49,136 nt of DNA, from positions 1-49,136 of the forward strand of contig CACFAT010000007.1 in the NCBI GenBank assembly GCA_902564385.1, in the 5' to 3' direction. This stretch comes from an uncultured Pelagibacteraceae bacterium. GTDB taxonomy: Bacteria; Pseudomonadota; Alphaproteobacteria; Pelagibacterales; Pelagibacteraceae. The notes beneath the pieces are model-generated. The model saw only the letters and a program-made list of their open reading frames with translations. It made no database searches and was not told the DNA's origin. Numbering within the stretch: position 1 is the stretch's first letter; each line of letters opens with the position of its first letter. A program made the translations under genes and the position numbers. This document shows positions 34,064 to 42,959 of the stretch, in pieces.

Positions 34064-35664
34064 TTAATTTCCTGAGTTATATCTTTTATTTTGCCTGATA
34101 AACATATATTTTGGTTTTCACTAGTTACATTTTTATTACCGAAATATATACCCGATTCAATATTTATAATCTCGCAGTTAGTTGAAAATTTCCATCCAGA
34201 ATTTTCAATTTCAATTAGTATAGTTTTGTTATCTAGAGTTTTTGTTAATTTAACACCTGGTTCCATATGAAATCTGATATCATATTTTTTTGTTCCTAAC
34301 TTATTTTTTGTAATTATTTTATCGGTTCCTATTAATTTATTTTTTTCAAAGATATATTCTAAAGATCTTTCACATAAAATTCCGAATTTTTTTAAAAAGC
34401 CATTATGAGATGCTTTGATTAACCAATAGTTTTTTTCATTAACAATATTTTTATCACTAATTTTTAAACCGTTTTCTAATGTTTTATATTTTCCATTGTT
34501 TCTAAATGAACAACTTGAATGATTATCAATTATAAGTGCTGAATGAGCGGCAGTAGATTTTGAAATTAGATTTAATTTGTTTTTATAATCCTGAAAGTAA
34601 CCAGAATTTGAAATAAGTTTTTTATCTTTGTAGAAAAATTCAAATGAAAGAGCTCCACTTTGATAGTTATGCGAAAAAGTTTTTTGGGGTGAATTTCCAA
34701 CATCCATTGCAAGAATACAATTTTTGTTTTTTAAAATGGCATATCCTCCTACTTCATTATTTGAATTTTCAAACTTATATTTATAAAGCGAAAGATATTT
34801 ATTAAATTCCTTTAAATCATTTTGATGATTCCCGTTGAATAGTAAACTTTGTTCGATTTTAGAAAAAACAGAATAAGATTTTCCTAGATAGAAAATTATT
34901 TCATCAAGGTACTCAGGTATATCATTAAAAGACTCCTTTAATAATTCTCTAACAAGAACAAAATATTTTAAATAAAAATTTAATTGCCTGATACTTCTCG
35001 TTTTTGGAAAATACTCGTCGTCAAAAGAATTAATAATAATTTTTCTCAGTAATTCTAATCCGTAATGTAAAAATTTTTCATTTGCGTATGATAATCCTGT
35101 AATTATTATTGCTATACAGCCTAATAATTTATCATTAACAGATCGAGATTTGCTTATTTCATTTATTAAATGATTAATCTGTTTATTTACAGAAAAATGA
35201 AATTTATTTTTATATTTAGTATCACTTTCATCATAAGATAATTTTGAGTTTGCAATCCAAGATATTATTCTTTTTGATAAAATATCTGTTTGCCATGTTA
35301 ATGAATTATAACTTTGATTTTTTTCAATCCATTTAATAATTATTGATTGTGTAATACTTGGGGAAGATTTTAAATCAATACTAAATAACCAATAAAAATT
35401 ATTTAGTTTATTGAGGTTATTACTACTTAATAATTCACTTTCCCAAATATTATCTTTATCTAATTCTTCAATTTTAATTTTTTTTTTATCATATTTAACC
35501 AAGCAGCTTAAAATACTTAGACTTGGTCTATAGGAAATGTTGCTTATCTCAATTTTTGAAATTTTATTATTATAAAACCTTGATTTTAAGTATAAATTTC
35601 TTATTTGATTTTTAGTGTAGTAAAAAAATTCATTTATTAAAATTAAAGAATTTTTTAAATACAT
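34039..35664 (-). CDS. Heparinase II/III-like protein
   Basis: A 541-residue protein with an alpha-helical N-terminal half and a beta-rich C-terminal Hepar_II_III domain from about residue 310: GGYAILKNKNCILAMDVG, SGALSFEFFYKDKKLISNSGY and STAAHSALIIDNHSSC, which are typical. No signal peptide is seen, unlike secreted polysaccharide lyases. In alphaproteobacteria a gene of this type usually sits between rpe and purH, as here, so it is a core gene rather than an acquired degradation enzyme. Substrate unknown. It is separated from rpe by one base and overlaps purH. Confidence 0.85.
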   Translation of the reverse strand: MYLKNSLILINEFFYYTKNQIRNLYLKSRFYNNKISKIEISNISYRPSLSILSCLVKYDKKKIKIEELDKDNIWESELLSSNNLNKLNNFYWLFSIDLKSSPSITQSIIIKWIEKNQSYNSLTWQTDILSKRIISWIANSKLSYDESDTKYKNKFHFSVNKQINHLINEISKSRSVNDKLLGCIAIIITGLSYANEKFLHYGLELLRKIIINSFDDEYFPKTRSIRQLNFYLKYFVLVRELLKESFNDIPEYLDEIIFYLGKSYSVFSKIEQSLLFNGNHQNDLKEFNKYLSLYKYKFENSNNEVGGYAILKNKNCILAMDVGNSPQKTFSHNYQSGALSFEFFYKDKKLISNSGYFQDYKNKLNLISKSTAAHSALIIDNHSSCSFRNNGKYKTLENGLKISDKNIVNEKNYWLIKASHNGFLKKFGILCERSLEYIFEKNKLIGTDKIITKNKLGTKKYDIRFHMEPGVKLTKTLDNKTILIEIENSGWKFSTNCEIINIESGIYFGNKNVTSENQNICLSGKIKDITQEIKWAFEKIQ

Positions 35665-35665
35665 C

Positions 35666-36325
35666 TTACATTGATTTTAGAGTTTCTATATTTTTTTTTA
35701 TATCACCATTATTTTCTTTGAATATTGTTGTTCCAGAAACTAATATATTTGCTCCTGCTGATATAACCTCTTTTGAATTAGAGAAATTTATTCCACCGTC
35801 AACTTCAATATCAAATTTTAAGTTACTATCTTTTTTTATTTGATATAGTTTTTTAATTTTTTCAATGACTTCTGGTATAAATTTTTGACCACCAAAACCG
35901 GGATATACACTCATAATTAAAACTAAATCTATTTCTTTTAATAATTTTTCAATGACATTTACTTCCGTATTTGGATTTAAAGATATGCCTACTTTTTTCT
36001 TTAATTGTTTAATAAGTTTAATCGACTCAATCAAATTGTCGGTTGCTTCAGGGTGAATTGTTATTATATCAGATCCTGCTTCTGCAAAATTTTTTATATA
36101 TTTATGAACTGGTGAGATCATTAAATGTACATCAAAAGGTAACTTTGTATAATTTCTGAGTGTTTTTATCACTGGGGGACCAATTGTAATATTGGGAACA
36201 AAATGTCCATCCATTACATCAACATGAATTAAGTCAGCGCCACCATCTTCTAATCTTTTAATTTCCGCACCTAATTGGCTAAAATCTGCAGAAAGTATTG
36301 AAGGCGAAATTTGTATATTTTTCAT
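35666..36325 (-). CDS. rpe: Ribulose-phosphate 3-epimerase
   Basis: Interconverts ribulose-5-phosphate and xylulose-5-phosphate. The 219-residue barrel begins ISPSILSADFSQLGAEI and has HVDVMDGHFVPNITIGP, FDVHLMI, LIMSVYPGFGGQKFIPEV and DGGINFSN, matching the metal-binding and catalytic residues. It heads the rpe-heparinase-purH run. Confidence 0.97.
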   Translation of the reverse strand: MKNIQISPSILSADFSQLGAEIKRLEDGGADLIHVDVMDGHFVPNITIGPPVIKTLRNYTKLPFDVHLMISPVHKYIKNFAEAGSDIITIHPEATDNLIESIKLIKQLKKKVGISLNPNTEVNVIEKLLKEIDLVLIMSVYPGFGGQKFIPEVIEKIKKLYQIKKDSNLKFDIEVDGGINFSNSKEVISAGANILVSGTTIFKENNGDIKKNIETLKSM

Positions 36326-36372
36326 TAGTAAATAAAAACTAGTACTATCAATTTTTGAATATATTTGAATTA

Positions 36373-36708
36373 TTATTTACCAAATATTTTATAAATTTCC
36401 GCAGCTATTTCACTTTCTAATGGAAACGATAACATTCCCATAACAGAATAACCCATTAAATAAGGCATTAAATAAAATCTAAACATATAAAAAAACCACG
36501 CTACATAAAGTGGAACTAATGGTCCTATAATGAAACTAGGAGTTATGAATTTAAAAATTTTAATAATTGGATTTGTGTATTTTACAAATACTTTCATAAA
36601 AAAAAATTCAGAATCTTCTTTTTGAAAAATATTCATTGCAGATCTTCCAATTAAAGTCCACATAATGATACCTAAAATGTAGTCTATAACTAAAATATAT
36701 AAAGGCAT
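36373..36708 (-). CDS. Small integral membrane protein, possibly YggT-like
   Basis: A 111-residue protein with two to three hydrophobic segments (residues about 3-22, 58-80, 84-100). The segment KYTNPIIKIFKFITP resembles the T-(D/E)-P-x-L-x-x-x-R-R stretch of YggT proteins, but the diagnostic D-x-S-P-I of that family is absent. Function unknown. It lies between rpe and the symporter terminator on the same strand. Confidence 0.6.
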   Translation of the reverse strand: MPLYILVIDYILGIIMWTLIGRSAMNIFQKEDSEFFFMKVFVKYTNPIIKIFKFITPSFIIGPLVPLYVAWFFYMFRFYLMPYLMGYSVMGMLSFPLESEIAAEIYKIFGK

Positions 36709-36715
36709 TTATCTG

Positions 36716-36743
36716 AAAAAAATGGGGGCGGATACCGCCCCCA
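36716..36743 (-). terminator. Rho-independent terminator of the symporter operon
   Basis: On the minus strand an 8-bp G+C stem, GGGGGCGG with CCGCCCCC (36724-36742, 3-base loop, one further A-T pair), is followed by seven T (the A run 36716-36722). This is the strongest hairpin I see in the window and stands out in such AT-rich DNA. It lies just after the stop of the SSS symporter and should end that transcript before the downstream membrane-protein gene. Confidence 0.9.
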
Positions 36744-36754
36744 AAAAGTTTAAT

Positions 36755-38593
36755 TTAGTGTTGCTTACCAAGTATTGTCTTACCTGATGGAACACGAACT
36801 TCGTCTACCATTTGCTGTGTAGCTTTATCTGGTTCTTCAGTCATTAAACTTACTACAACCATTACAACTAAACAGACCGACGCTCCGATTATACCAAAAC
36901 GTAAATGGTCAATACCTAACCAAGGTGCATTACCCATAAACTTAGGATACACATAAATTAGATAAGCTGTTCCTGATGCAAGACCTGCTATCATACCTGC
37001 TATTGCTCCTTGTCTTGTTGCTCTCTTCCACCATACACCAAGTATTAATGGGAAGAACAATCCTGACATTGCAAAGTCAAATGCCCAAGCAACTGCACCA
37101 AGAATACTAGTGATTCTCATCGATGCAATGTATGCTCCAGCAGCTCCAATAACTATTAGAAGTGCTCTAGCAACTAACAATCTTTTTCTTACATCCGCTT
37201 TTGGATCAATGATTTTGTAATAGATATCATGTGATAAAGCGTTTGCGATAGCAAGAATTAGACCATCAGCTGTTGACATCGCAGCAGCCATTCCTCCTGC
37301 AGCAACTAGTCCAGAGATTACGTATGGTAATCCAGCAACTTCAGGAGTTGCTAGTACAACCACGTCACCTCTCATAAACCATTCATTTAACTGAAGAATA
37401 CCATCTCCGTTAAAGTCTGCTATGAAGGCTTGTTTTACATTAATCCAAGCATTTACCCACTCAATTTGCATAATTTCAGCAATTGGTTTTCCAATAATAC
37501 CTGTTGGTAAGTTTGGATCAATTAGTGAGATTTTGGATAATGTTGCAAGCATTGGCGCTGAAGTATAAAGCAATGCAATAAAGAATAGTGACCATGCCAC
37601 TGATTTTCTTGCAGCTTTAACACTTGGAGTAGTGAAGTATCTCATTAAAATGTGTGGTAAAGAAGCTGTTCCTACCATCATACATAGTGCTAATGAAATA
37701 AATTTCCATGCAGCCATTCCACCTTCTGGCACACCTGCGTGTGACACAGCGATAGATTTTAGACCACCTGGTACACCTGCAGCTTTAATATCTGCAGCAG
37801 CATTTTTTACTAATCCAAATTGCGATTCAAGTGCACCTAATCTAGCTACTTCCTCACCTAACATAAAGTGTGGAAAGAAACCAAATCCTGATTTGTTACT
37901 AATCCAGAATACTGGAATTAGATAAGCAATAATCAATACTATGTATTGAGCAACCTGTGTCCAAGTTACCGCTCTCATTCCGCCTAGCATTGAACAAAGT
38001 AAAATACTTACTAGTCCAACCCAAACTCCTAATTCAAATGGAATACTTAGTGCTCTTGATGCGATTGTTCCTGTTGCGTTAATTTGAGCTGTTACATAAG
38101 TGAAAGATGCCAATGTTAAAACAACTACGGCACAGAACCTTGCGAAGTTTCCGCCATATCTTGTTCCAATGAAATCTGGCACAGTATAACATCCAAATTT
38201 TCTTAAGTATGGTGCTAAAAGTGATGATACTAAAACGTATCCCCCAGTCCATCCGACTAAGAAAGCCATATAAGTATAACCACCAAAGTAAATACCACCA
38301 GCCATTGCAACGAATGAAGCACCTGACATCCAGTCAGCTGCAGTTGCCATTCCGTTAAATACTGTTGGTACCTGTCTTCCAGCAACATAATAAGCATCGA
38401 CCTGTACAGTTCTAGATAGATATCCAATTATGGCATATATACAAACTGTAAAGGCGACAAACAAAATACCAATTGTTTTTGCGGTCATACCTGCTTGCTC
38501 TGCTATTGCCATCAAAATGATGAATATAAAGAAGCCCCCAGTATATGTTCCGTAAATTTTTGGTAGGTTGTCAATAAAATTGCCTTTAAACAT
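36755..38593 (-). CDS. actP: Sodium:solute symporter (acetate-permease-like SSS family) with an internal EF-hand loop
   Basis: A 612-residue transporter with about 13 helices. The SSS features are DAYYVAGRQVPTVFNGMATAADWMSGASF, GGYVLVSSLLAPYLRKFGCYTVPDFIGTRYGG and the C-terminal GVWWKRATRQGAIAGMIAG. It pairs with a DUF4212 small subunit, as in the VC2705-type subfamily, and lies near an acs gene, so acetate or another short carboxylate is the likely substrate (inference). A loop at residues 393-404, DFNGDGILQLNE, matches the EF-hand Ca2+ pattern. A strong AAGGAGG site (38601-38607) sits 7 bases before the ATG, and the ATG overlaps the DUF4212 stop (TAATG). Confidence 0.9.
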   Translation of the reverse strand: MFKGNFIDNLPKIYGTYTGGFFIFIILMAIAEQAGMTAKTIGILFVAFTVCIYAIIGYLSRTVQVDAYYVAGRQVPTVFNGMATAADWMSGASFVAMAGGIYFGGYTYMAFLVGWTGGYVLVSSLLAPYLRKFGCYTVPDFIGTRYGGNFARFCAVVVLTLASFTYVTAQINATGTIASRALSIPFELGVWVGLVSILLCSMLGGMRAVTWTQVAQYIVLIIAYLIPVFWISNKSGFGFFPHFMLGEEVARLGALESQFGLVKNAAADIKAAGVPGGLKSIAVSHAGVPEGGMAAWKFISLALCMMVGTASLPHILMRYFTTPSVKAARKSVAWSLFFIALLYTSAPMLATLSKISLIDPNLPTGIIGKPIAEIMQIEWVNAWINVKQAFIADFNGDGILQLNEWFMRGDVVVLATPEVAGLPYVISGLVAAGGMAAAMSTADGLILAIANALSHDIYYKIIDPKADVRKRLLVARALLIVIGAAGAYIASMRITSILGAVAWAFDFAMSGLFFPLILGVWWKRATRQGAIAGMIAGLASGTAYLIYVYPKFMGNAPWLGIDHLRFGIIGASVCLVVMVVVSLMTEEPDKATQQMVDEVRVPSGKTILGKQH

Positions 38594-38850
38594 TAATCAT
38601 CCTCCTTTTCGGTAAAACCAAACTCTTCATCGATTTTTTCCTGTCTATTTGCAAACCAAAAAATTAGGACCACAAATGCAATGATGGAACCTTGCGCACA
38701 CATGTAATACGCTAATGGATATCCCATAAAACTTGAAGTGTTTAGGTCAGAACCAAACATGAAGATCAGATAACCGAAAACAAACCATATAATTAATGTA
38801 ATTATCATTAATCCTTTGGTTTTTTCCCAGTGCTTTTCTTTGTTTGACAT
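38593..38850 (-). CDS. DUF4212 small subunit of the SSS symporter
   Basis: An 85-residue protein with two transmembrane helices (MIITLIIWFVFGYLIFMFG, and AYYMCAQGSIIAFVVLIFWFANRQ) and an acidic tail. Members of this family precede VC2705-type sodium:solute symporters and are thought to be their accessory subunit. It is the first gene of the operon, with a strong GGGAGGA ribosome-binding site 8 bases before the ATG (complement of 38859-38865). Confidence 0.9.
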   Translation of the reverse strand: MSNKEKHWEKTKGLMIITLIIWFVFGYLIFMFGSDLNTSSFMGYPLAYYMCAQGSIIAFVVLIFWFANRQEKIDEEFGFTEKEDD

Positions 38851-38858
38851 TATTTTAA

Positions 38859-38865
38859 TCCTCCC
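38859..38865 (-). promoter_or_regulatory. Strong Shine-Dalgarno of the DUF4212-symporter operon
   Basis: GGGAGGA on the minus strand, 8 bases before the DUF4212 ATG. Together with AAGGAGG before the symporter it is unusually strong for this window, where most genes have no clear Shine-Dalgarno, and suggests high expression of the transporter. Confidence 0.75.
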
Positions 38866-38961
38866 TATAGGTTAAAGATATAATTCATACTCATTTAATG
38901 TGATAATTAAAGGGTAAAAAATGGCATATATTTATAGTAAAAGTAGTAATATCGGTTCTAA

Positions 38962-39591
38962 ATGGGCATTAAATACAAATTAAAGCTCAAAGATTTGAAA
39001 TTTGAGTATTTAAAGGAATATTTCATTCCATTCTTAAAATATTTCAAAAAAACAAAAAAAATCGAAAATTATTCTGATTTAAAAGAATTCATTCAAAAAA
39101 AATCTGCATGGGTAAGCCAAGTTACTCTATATGGATATCTTAAAACAAGAATGGGAGCAAAATATGTATTGATGTTTGAAGATGAGATATTTTTAGGATC
39201 TATTAACAAAGCTAAATGGAACATCTACTCAGTTGCTTTACAAGATCTTACATTTTATGCGATTTCTTTTTTAAAAAATATTAGAAATCAACATGATACT
39301 GAAAAAGCAAATGAAATATACTTTCAGATTTTGGATAATGAACTTCAAAAAAATGAAATGCCAAATGAAATATATGAAAATGCAAAAAAAAAATTTCTTG
39401 AGAGATATCAAAACATTAATTGGAATGAGTACCATGAGTCATTACCTTTTAATACTAGTGCTTTATCTTTATATGAATGGTCACCAATAGCTGAAGAGTT
39501 AAAATCTTTAGACAAAAAAATAGTTTTAAATTCTATGATTCTGAAATGGGATAATGTTAAAAAGGAATTTATTGAATTAATAAATTTTTAA
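38962..39591 (+). CDS. Conserved-looking cytosolic protein of unknown function
   Basis: A 209-residue, mainly helical protein without signal peptide or membrane segments. I recognise no family. Residues such as [16 protein letters not shown] and [17 protein letters not shown] look like conserved blocks. It lies between the divergent DUF4212-symporter operon and the convergent acs gene, sharing the TTAA stop overlap (39588-39591) with acs, so it is embedded in the acetate module by position. A role there is only a guess. Confidence 0.65.
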   Translation: MGIKYKLKLKDLKFEYLKEYFIPFLKYFKKTKKIENYSDLKEFIQKKSAWVSQVTLYGYLKTRMGAKYVLMFEDEIFLGSINKAKWNIYSVALQDLTFYAISFLKNIRNQHDTEKANEIYFQILDNELQKNEMPNEIYENAKKKFLERYQNINWNEYHESLPFNTSALSLYEWSPIAEELKSLDKKIVLNSMILKWDNVKKEFIELINF

Positions 39592-41612
39592 GTATTTTTT
39601 CTATTTTCAACTAAACTTTTTACAACACTTGGATCTGCCAAGGTAGTTGTATCACCTAATTGATCATGTTCATTTGCAGCAATTTTTCTAAGTATTCTTC
39701 TCATGATCTTACCCGACCTAGTTTTTGGAAGACCAGGAGAAAATTGAATTAGATCCGGAGTAGCTATTGGACCAATTTGTTTTCTAACCCACAGCTTTAA
39801 GTCTCTCTCTAAATCTAAAGTTGATTTTTCTCCCACATTCAAAGTAACATAACAATACAAACCATTACCTTTAATATCATGCGGATATCCAACCACAGCA
39901 GCCTCAGCAACTTTTGGATGAGCTACAAAAGCACTTTCTATTTCGGCAGTTCCAAGATTATGTCCTGAAACAATAATTACATCATCAACTCTTCCTGTAA
40001 TCCAGTAATATCCATCTTTATCTCTTCTGCATCCATCTCCTGTAAAATATTTTCCGTCAAATTGAGAAAAATAAGTATCAATAAATCTTTGATGATCACC
40101 GTAAACTGTCCGCATCTGACCGGGCCAAGATTGTGCAATACACAAACGACCTTCAGCTTCTCCTTTTAAAACTTTTCCATCTTTACTAACTATTACTGGT
40201 TTAATTCCATAAAATGGTTTTGTTGCTGAACCTGGTTTTAAATTTATAGCACCTGTTTGAGGACTGATTAATATTCCACCCGTTTCCGTTTGCCACCAAG
40301 TATCAACAATTGGGCAGTTCGAATCTCCAACAGTTTTATAATACCATTCCCACGCCTCTGGATTGATTGGTTCACCTACGGTTCCCAATAATTTCAACGA
40401 TTTTCTCGATGTTTTTTTAACTGGCTTATCCCCTTCTCTCATTAAAGCTCTTATTGCTGTTGGAGCAGTATAAAAAATGTTTACTTTATATTTATCAACT
40501 ATTTGCCACCATCTTGAACTATCAGGATAAGTTGGAATTCCTTCAAACATTATTGTTGTTGCCCCATTTGATAATGGTCCATAAATAATATAGCTATGAC
40601 CAGTCACCCAACCAATATCAGCTGTACACCAATATATATCTTTAGGTTTATAATTAAATATATATTGATGGGTCATTGATGCGTAAACCATGTACCCACC
40701 AGTAGTATGCATCACCCCTTTTGGTTTTCCCGTTGATCCTGAGGTATATAAAATAAATAAAGGATCTTCTGCATTCATTTCTTCGGGCTCACATTTATTT
40801 GAAACTTTTTTTGTTAACTCGTGGTACCAGACATCTCTTCGTTCATCCCAATTAATTCTATTACCTGTTCTTTTGACCACTATACATTTTTTTACATTTG
40901 GACAATTCACTAAAGCTTCATCAGCAATTGATTTTAAAGGTATAATTTTTCCACCTCTTACTCCTTCATCAGCTGTAATTAGATAATCGGATTCACAATC
41001 ATTTATTCTTCCAGAGATACTATCGGGAGAAAAGCCTCCAAAAATTATTGAATGCACCGCTCCTATTCTTGCACAAGCTAACATAGTGTAAGCTAACTCA
41101 GGTATCATGGTAAGATAAATCGTAACTCTGTCTCCTTTTTTAATTCCTAATTCCTTAAGCGCGTTTGCGGCTTTAGAAACCTCTTTGTGTAATTCTTTAT
41201 AAGAAATTTTCTTTTGAACTTTTGGATCATCTCCGACCCATATAATTGCAGTTTTATCTTTATTTTTTTTTAAATGTCTATCAATACAATTTGCAGATGC
41301 ATTAAGAGTTCCATCATAAAACCATTTTATCTTAACATCTGATTTACTGTATTTAACATCTTTAATTTTTGTATATGGCTTTATCCAATTTATTCTTTTA
41401 CCTTCTTTTTTCCAAAATCCATCGTTATCTTTGATAGATGCCTTATATTTTTTTTCGTATTGTGATTTGTTAACAAGAGCTTTGCTTATCCAATCTTTTT
41501 TAGTTTTATATATAAGTTCTTTTTCAGCTTTAGATGTAGTTTTTATCTTCTTTTTTTTCGCAACTTTTTTTGTTCTCTTTTTTATTATTTTTTTATTTTT
41601 TTTTTTAGGCAT
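39588..41612 (-). CDS. acs: Acetyl-CoA synthetase with a lysine-rich N-terminal extension
   Basis: Activates acetate to acetyl-CoA through acetyl-AMP. The 674-residue protein has the ATP loop [58 protein letters not shown], and the C-terminal catalytic [14 protein letters not shown], whose Lys is the usual acetylation switch. The family is about 650 residues; here the extra length is a start with 19 lysines in the first 39 residues, before the normal beginning. No later Met could replace the start before the conserved domain. It is probably linked in function to the nearby symporter. Confidence 0.96.
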   Translation of the reverse strand: MPKKKNKKIIKKRTKKVAKKKKIKTTSKAEKELIYKTKKDWISKALVNKSQYEKKYKASIKDNDGFWKKEGKRINWIKPYTKIKDVKYSKSDVKIKWFYDGTLNASANCIDRHLKKNKDKTAIIWVGDDPKVQKKISYKELHKEVSKAANALKELGIKKGDRVTIYLTMIPELAYTMLACARIGAVHSIIFGGFSPDSISGRINDCESDYLITADEGVRGGKIIPLKSIADEALVNCPNVKKCIVVKRTGNRINWDERRDVWYHELTKKVSNKCEPEEMNAEDPLFILYTSGSTGKPKGVMHTTGGYMVYASMTHQYIFNYKPKDIYWCTADIGWVTGHSYIIYGPLSNGATTIMFEGIPTYPDSSRWWQIVDKYKVNIFYTAPTAIRALMREGDKPVKKTSRKSLKLLGTVGEPINPEAWEWYYKTVGDSNCPIVDTWWQTETGGILISPQTGAINLKPGSATKPFYGIKPVIVSKDGKVLKGEAEGRLCIAQSWPGQMRTVYGDHQRFIDTYFSQFDGKYFTGDGCRRDKDGYYWITGRVDDVIIVSGHNLGTAEIESAFVAHPKVAEAAVVGYPHDIKGNGLYCYVTLNVGEKSTLDLERDLKLWVRKQIGPIATPDLIQFSPGLPKTRSGKIMRRILRKIAANEHDQLGDTTTLADPSVVKSLVENRKNT

Positions 41613-41624
41613 GGATTTTTTTTC

Positions 41625-42038
41625 TTAGATACTACCCATCTTCAAAATAATTTTCCAGCTTTTAGTATCTATAGGCATAACAGAAAGCCTACTTTGTCTT
41701 AAAAGTGCAATATCTTTTAATTCTTTCTTTTGTTTAATATTTTCTAATGAAACAGCCGTTTTTAGTTTACTTTTATACTTAACTTTAACTGCCACAAATC
41801 GCCTTTCTTTATCTGTTATATCAATAAATGCAGTTTTAATAACCTCAACAATTCCTACAATTTCTTTTCCTATATTTGAATGATAAAAAAAACAAAGATC
41901 ACCTCTTTTCATCTTTTTAAGATTATTTGCTGCTTGATAATTTCTCACACCATCCCAATCTGCACCTTTAGTTCCAGCTTCAATTTGTTGATCGAAAGAC
42001 CAAACATTTGGTTCAGATTTTAATAACCAATAATTCAT
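41625..42038 (-). CDS. EVE-domain protein
   Basis: A 137-residue protein of the EVE/PUA-like fold, similar to thymocyte nuclear protein 1. It starts YWLLKSEPNVWSFDQQ, then DWDGVRNYQAANNLKKMKRGDLCFFYHS, and has LLRQSRLSVMPI near the C-terminus. Such proteins are thought to read modified bases in nucleic acids; the substrate here is unknown. It lies 12 bases upstream of acs and 15 bases downstream of the glycosyltransferase gene. Confidence 0.92.
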   Translation of the reverse strand: MNYWLLKSEPNVWSFDQQIEAGTKGADWDGVRNYQAANNLKKMKRGDLCFFYHSNIGKEIVGIVEVIKTAFIDITDKERRFVAVKVKYKSKLKTAVSLENIKQKKELKDIALLRQSRLSVMPIDTKSWKIILKMGSI

Positions 42039-42053
42039 ATTTTCAAATTAAAA

Positions 42054-42959
42054 TTAAACATACACGTTTTCTGTGAAGCTTTTTACTGTATATATTTTTC
42101 CTTTTTTTACTTTTAATATTTTTTTATTTTTAGCATCTATTATATATTCTTTTGAAACTTTACTATTGTTCCTCTTAATTGTGTTTTCAATTTTAAATCT
42201 TTTTTTCCCAGTTATCTTAAAAAAATTATCATTTACTCTATGAGTCATGTGTCCAGGATGATCTATAATAGGTTGTGAAAAAATCCACCAATACACTCTA
42301 CAATAGCTCTTATCTAGCCATTTAAATTTTAAATTTTTTCTTACGGTTGGTGAATAATTGAAAGTATAGTCTAATAATTGATCATCTGCTGCTTTGGGGT
42401 ATTTGATTATATTTTCTAACCATTCATTTAAAACGTTAATAGATGGAGTACTCCCTGAAAAATATGCTACACCTCCACTTGAAAAGAGCTGCCTTTCTTT
42501 ATTTGGATTATTTAAAAGTTTTACGTTTATACTATTTATATAATAAGTATTCTCAATCTCACCTCTTTCAGTATTTATTTTGAGTTTTAATGGCAGATAT
42601 CCATCATTCTCTGAATCTTCTAGCCAGTTATATATAGCAAAATCAATATTTTTTTCTTTTAGTGAATAAAATAATTTTGGCTCTTTAACTATAACTAAAT
42701 CACAATCTAAAAAAATAATTGGTATTTTAAATTGTTTTAGCATGTTTATTATTAACTTAGGCATACAATAGTTAATATCATTAGATCCTTTATTGCTTTT
42801 AGAATAATGAATGGTTGGAACTTCAAATATTTTATAATTAAGATTAAAATTATTAAGTGAATTTATTAGTCTGTCGGCTTTATCTTTATAATTTTGGGTA
42901 AAAAAACTTACTATGAGAAAATCCTCTCCTTCTAATTTATTTTCTTTATAAACTTTCAC
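42054..42959 (-). CDS. Putative glycosyltransferase (GT-A fold, DxD motif)
   Basis: A 301-residue cytosolic protein. It has an N-terminal strand (FLIVSFFTQNYKDKADRLINSL), then a hydrophobic strand ending in a DxD motif (IPIIFLDCDLVIV, about residues 78-90), and FSSGGVAYFSGS plus AADDQLLDYTF later, as in GT-A nucleotide-sugar transferases. I cannot name donor or acceptor. It sits between tsaD and the EVE gene, overlapping tsaD by 4 bases, and may be a lineage-specific insertion linked to surface glycans. Confidence 0.7.
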   Translation of the reverse strand: MKVYKENKLEGEDFLIVSFFTQNYKDKADRLINSLNNFNLNYKIFEVPTIHYSKSNKGSNDINYCMPKLIINMLKQFKIPIIFLDCDLVIVKEPKLFYSLKEKNIDFAIYNWLEDSENDGYLPLKLKINTERGEIENTYYINSINVKLLNNPNKERQLFSSGGVAYFSGSTPSINVLNEWLENIIKYPKAADDQLLDYTFNYSPTVRKNLKFKWLDKSYCRVYWWIFSQPIIDHPGHMTHRVNDNFFKITGKKRFKIENTIKRNNSKVSKEYIIDAKNKKILKVKKGKIYTVKSFTENVYV

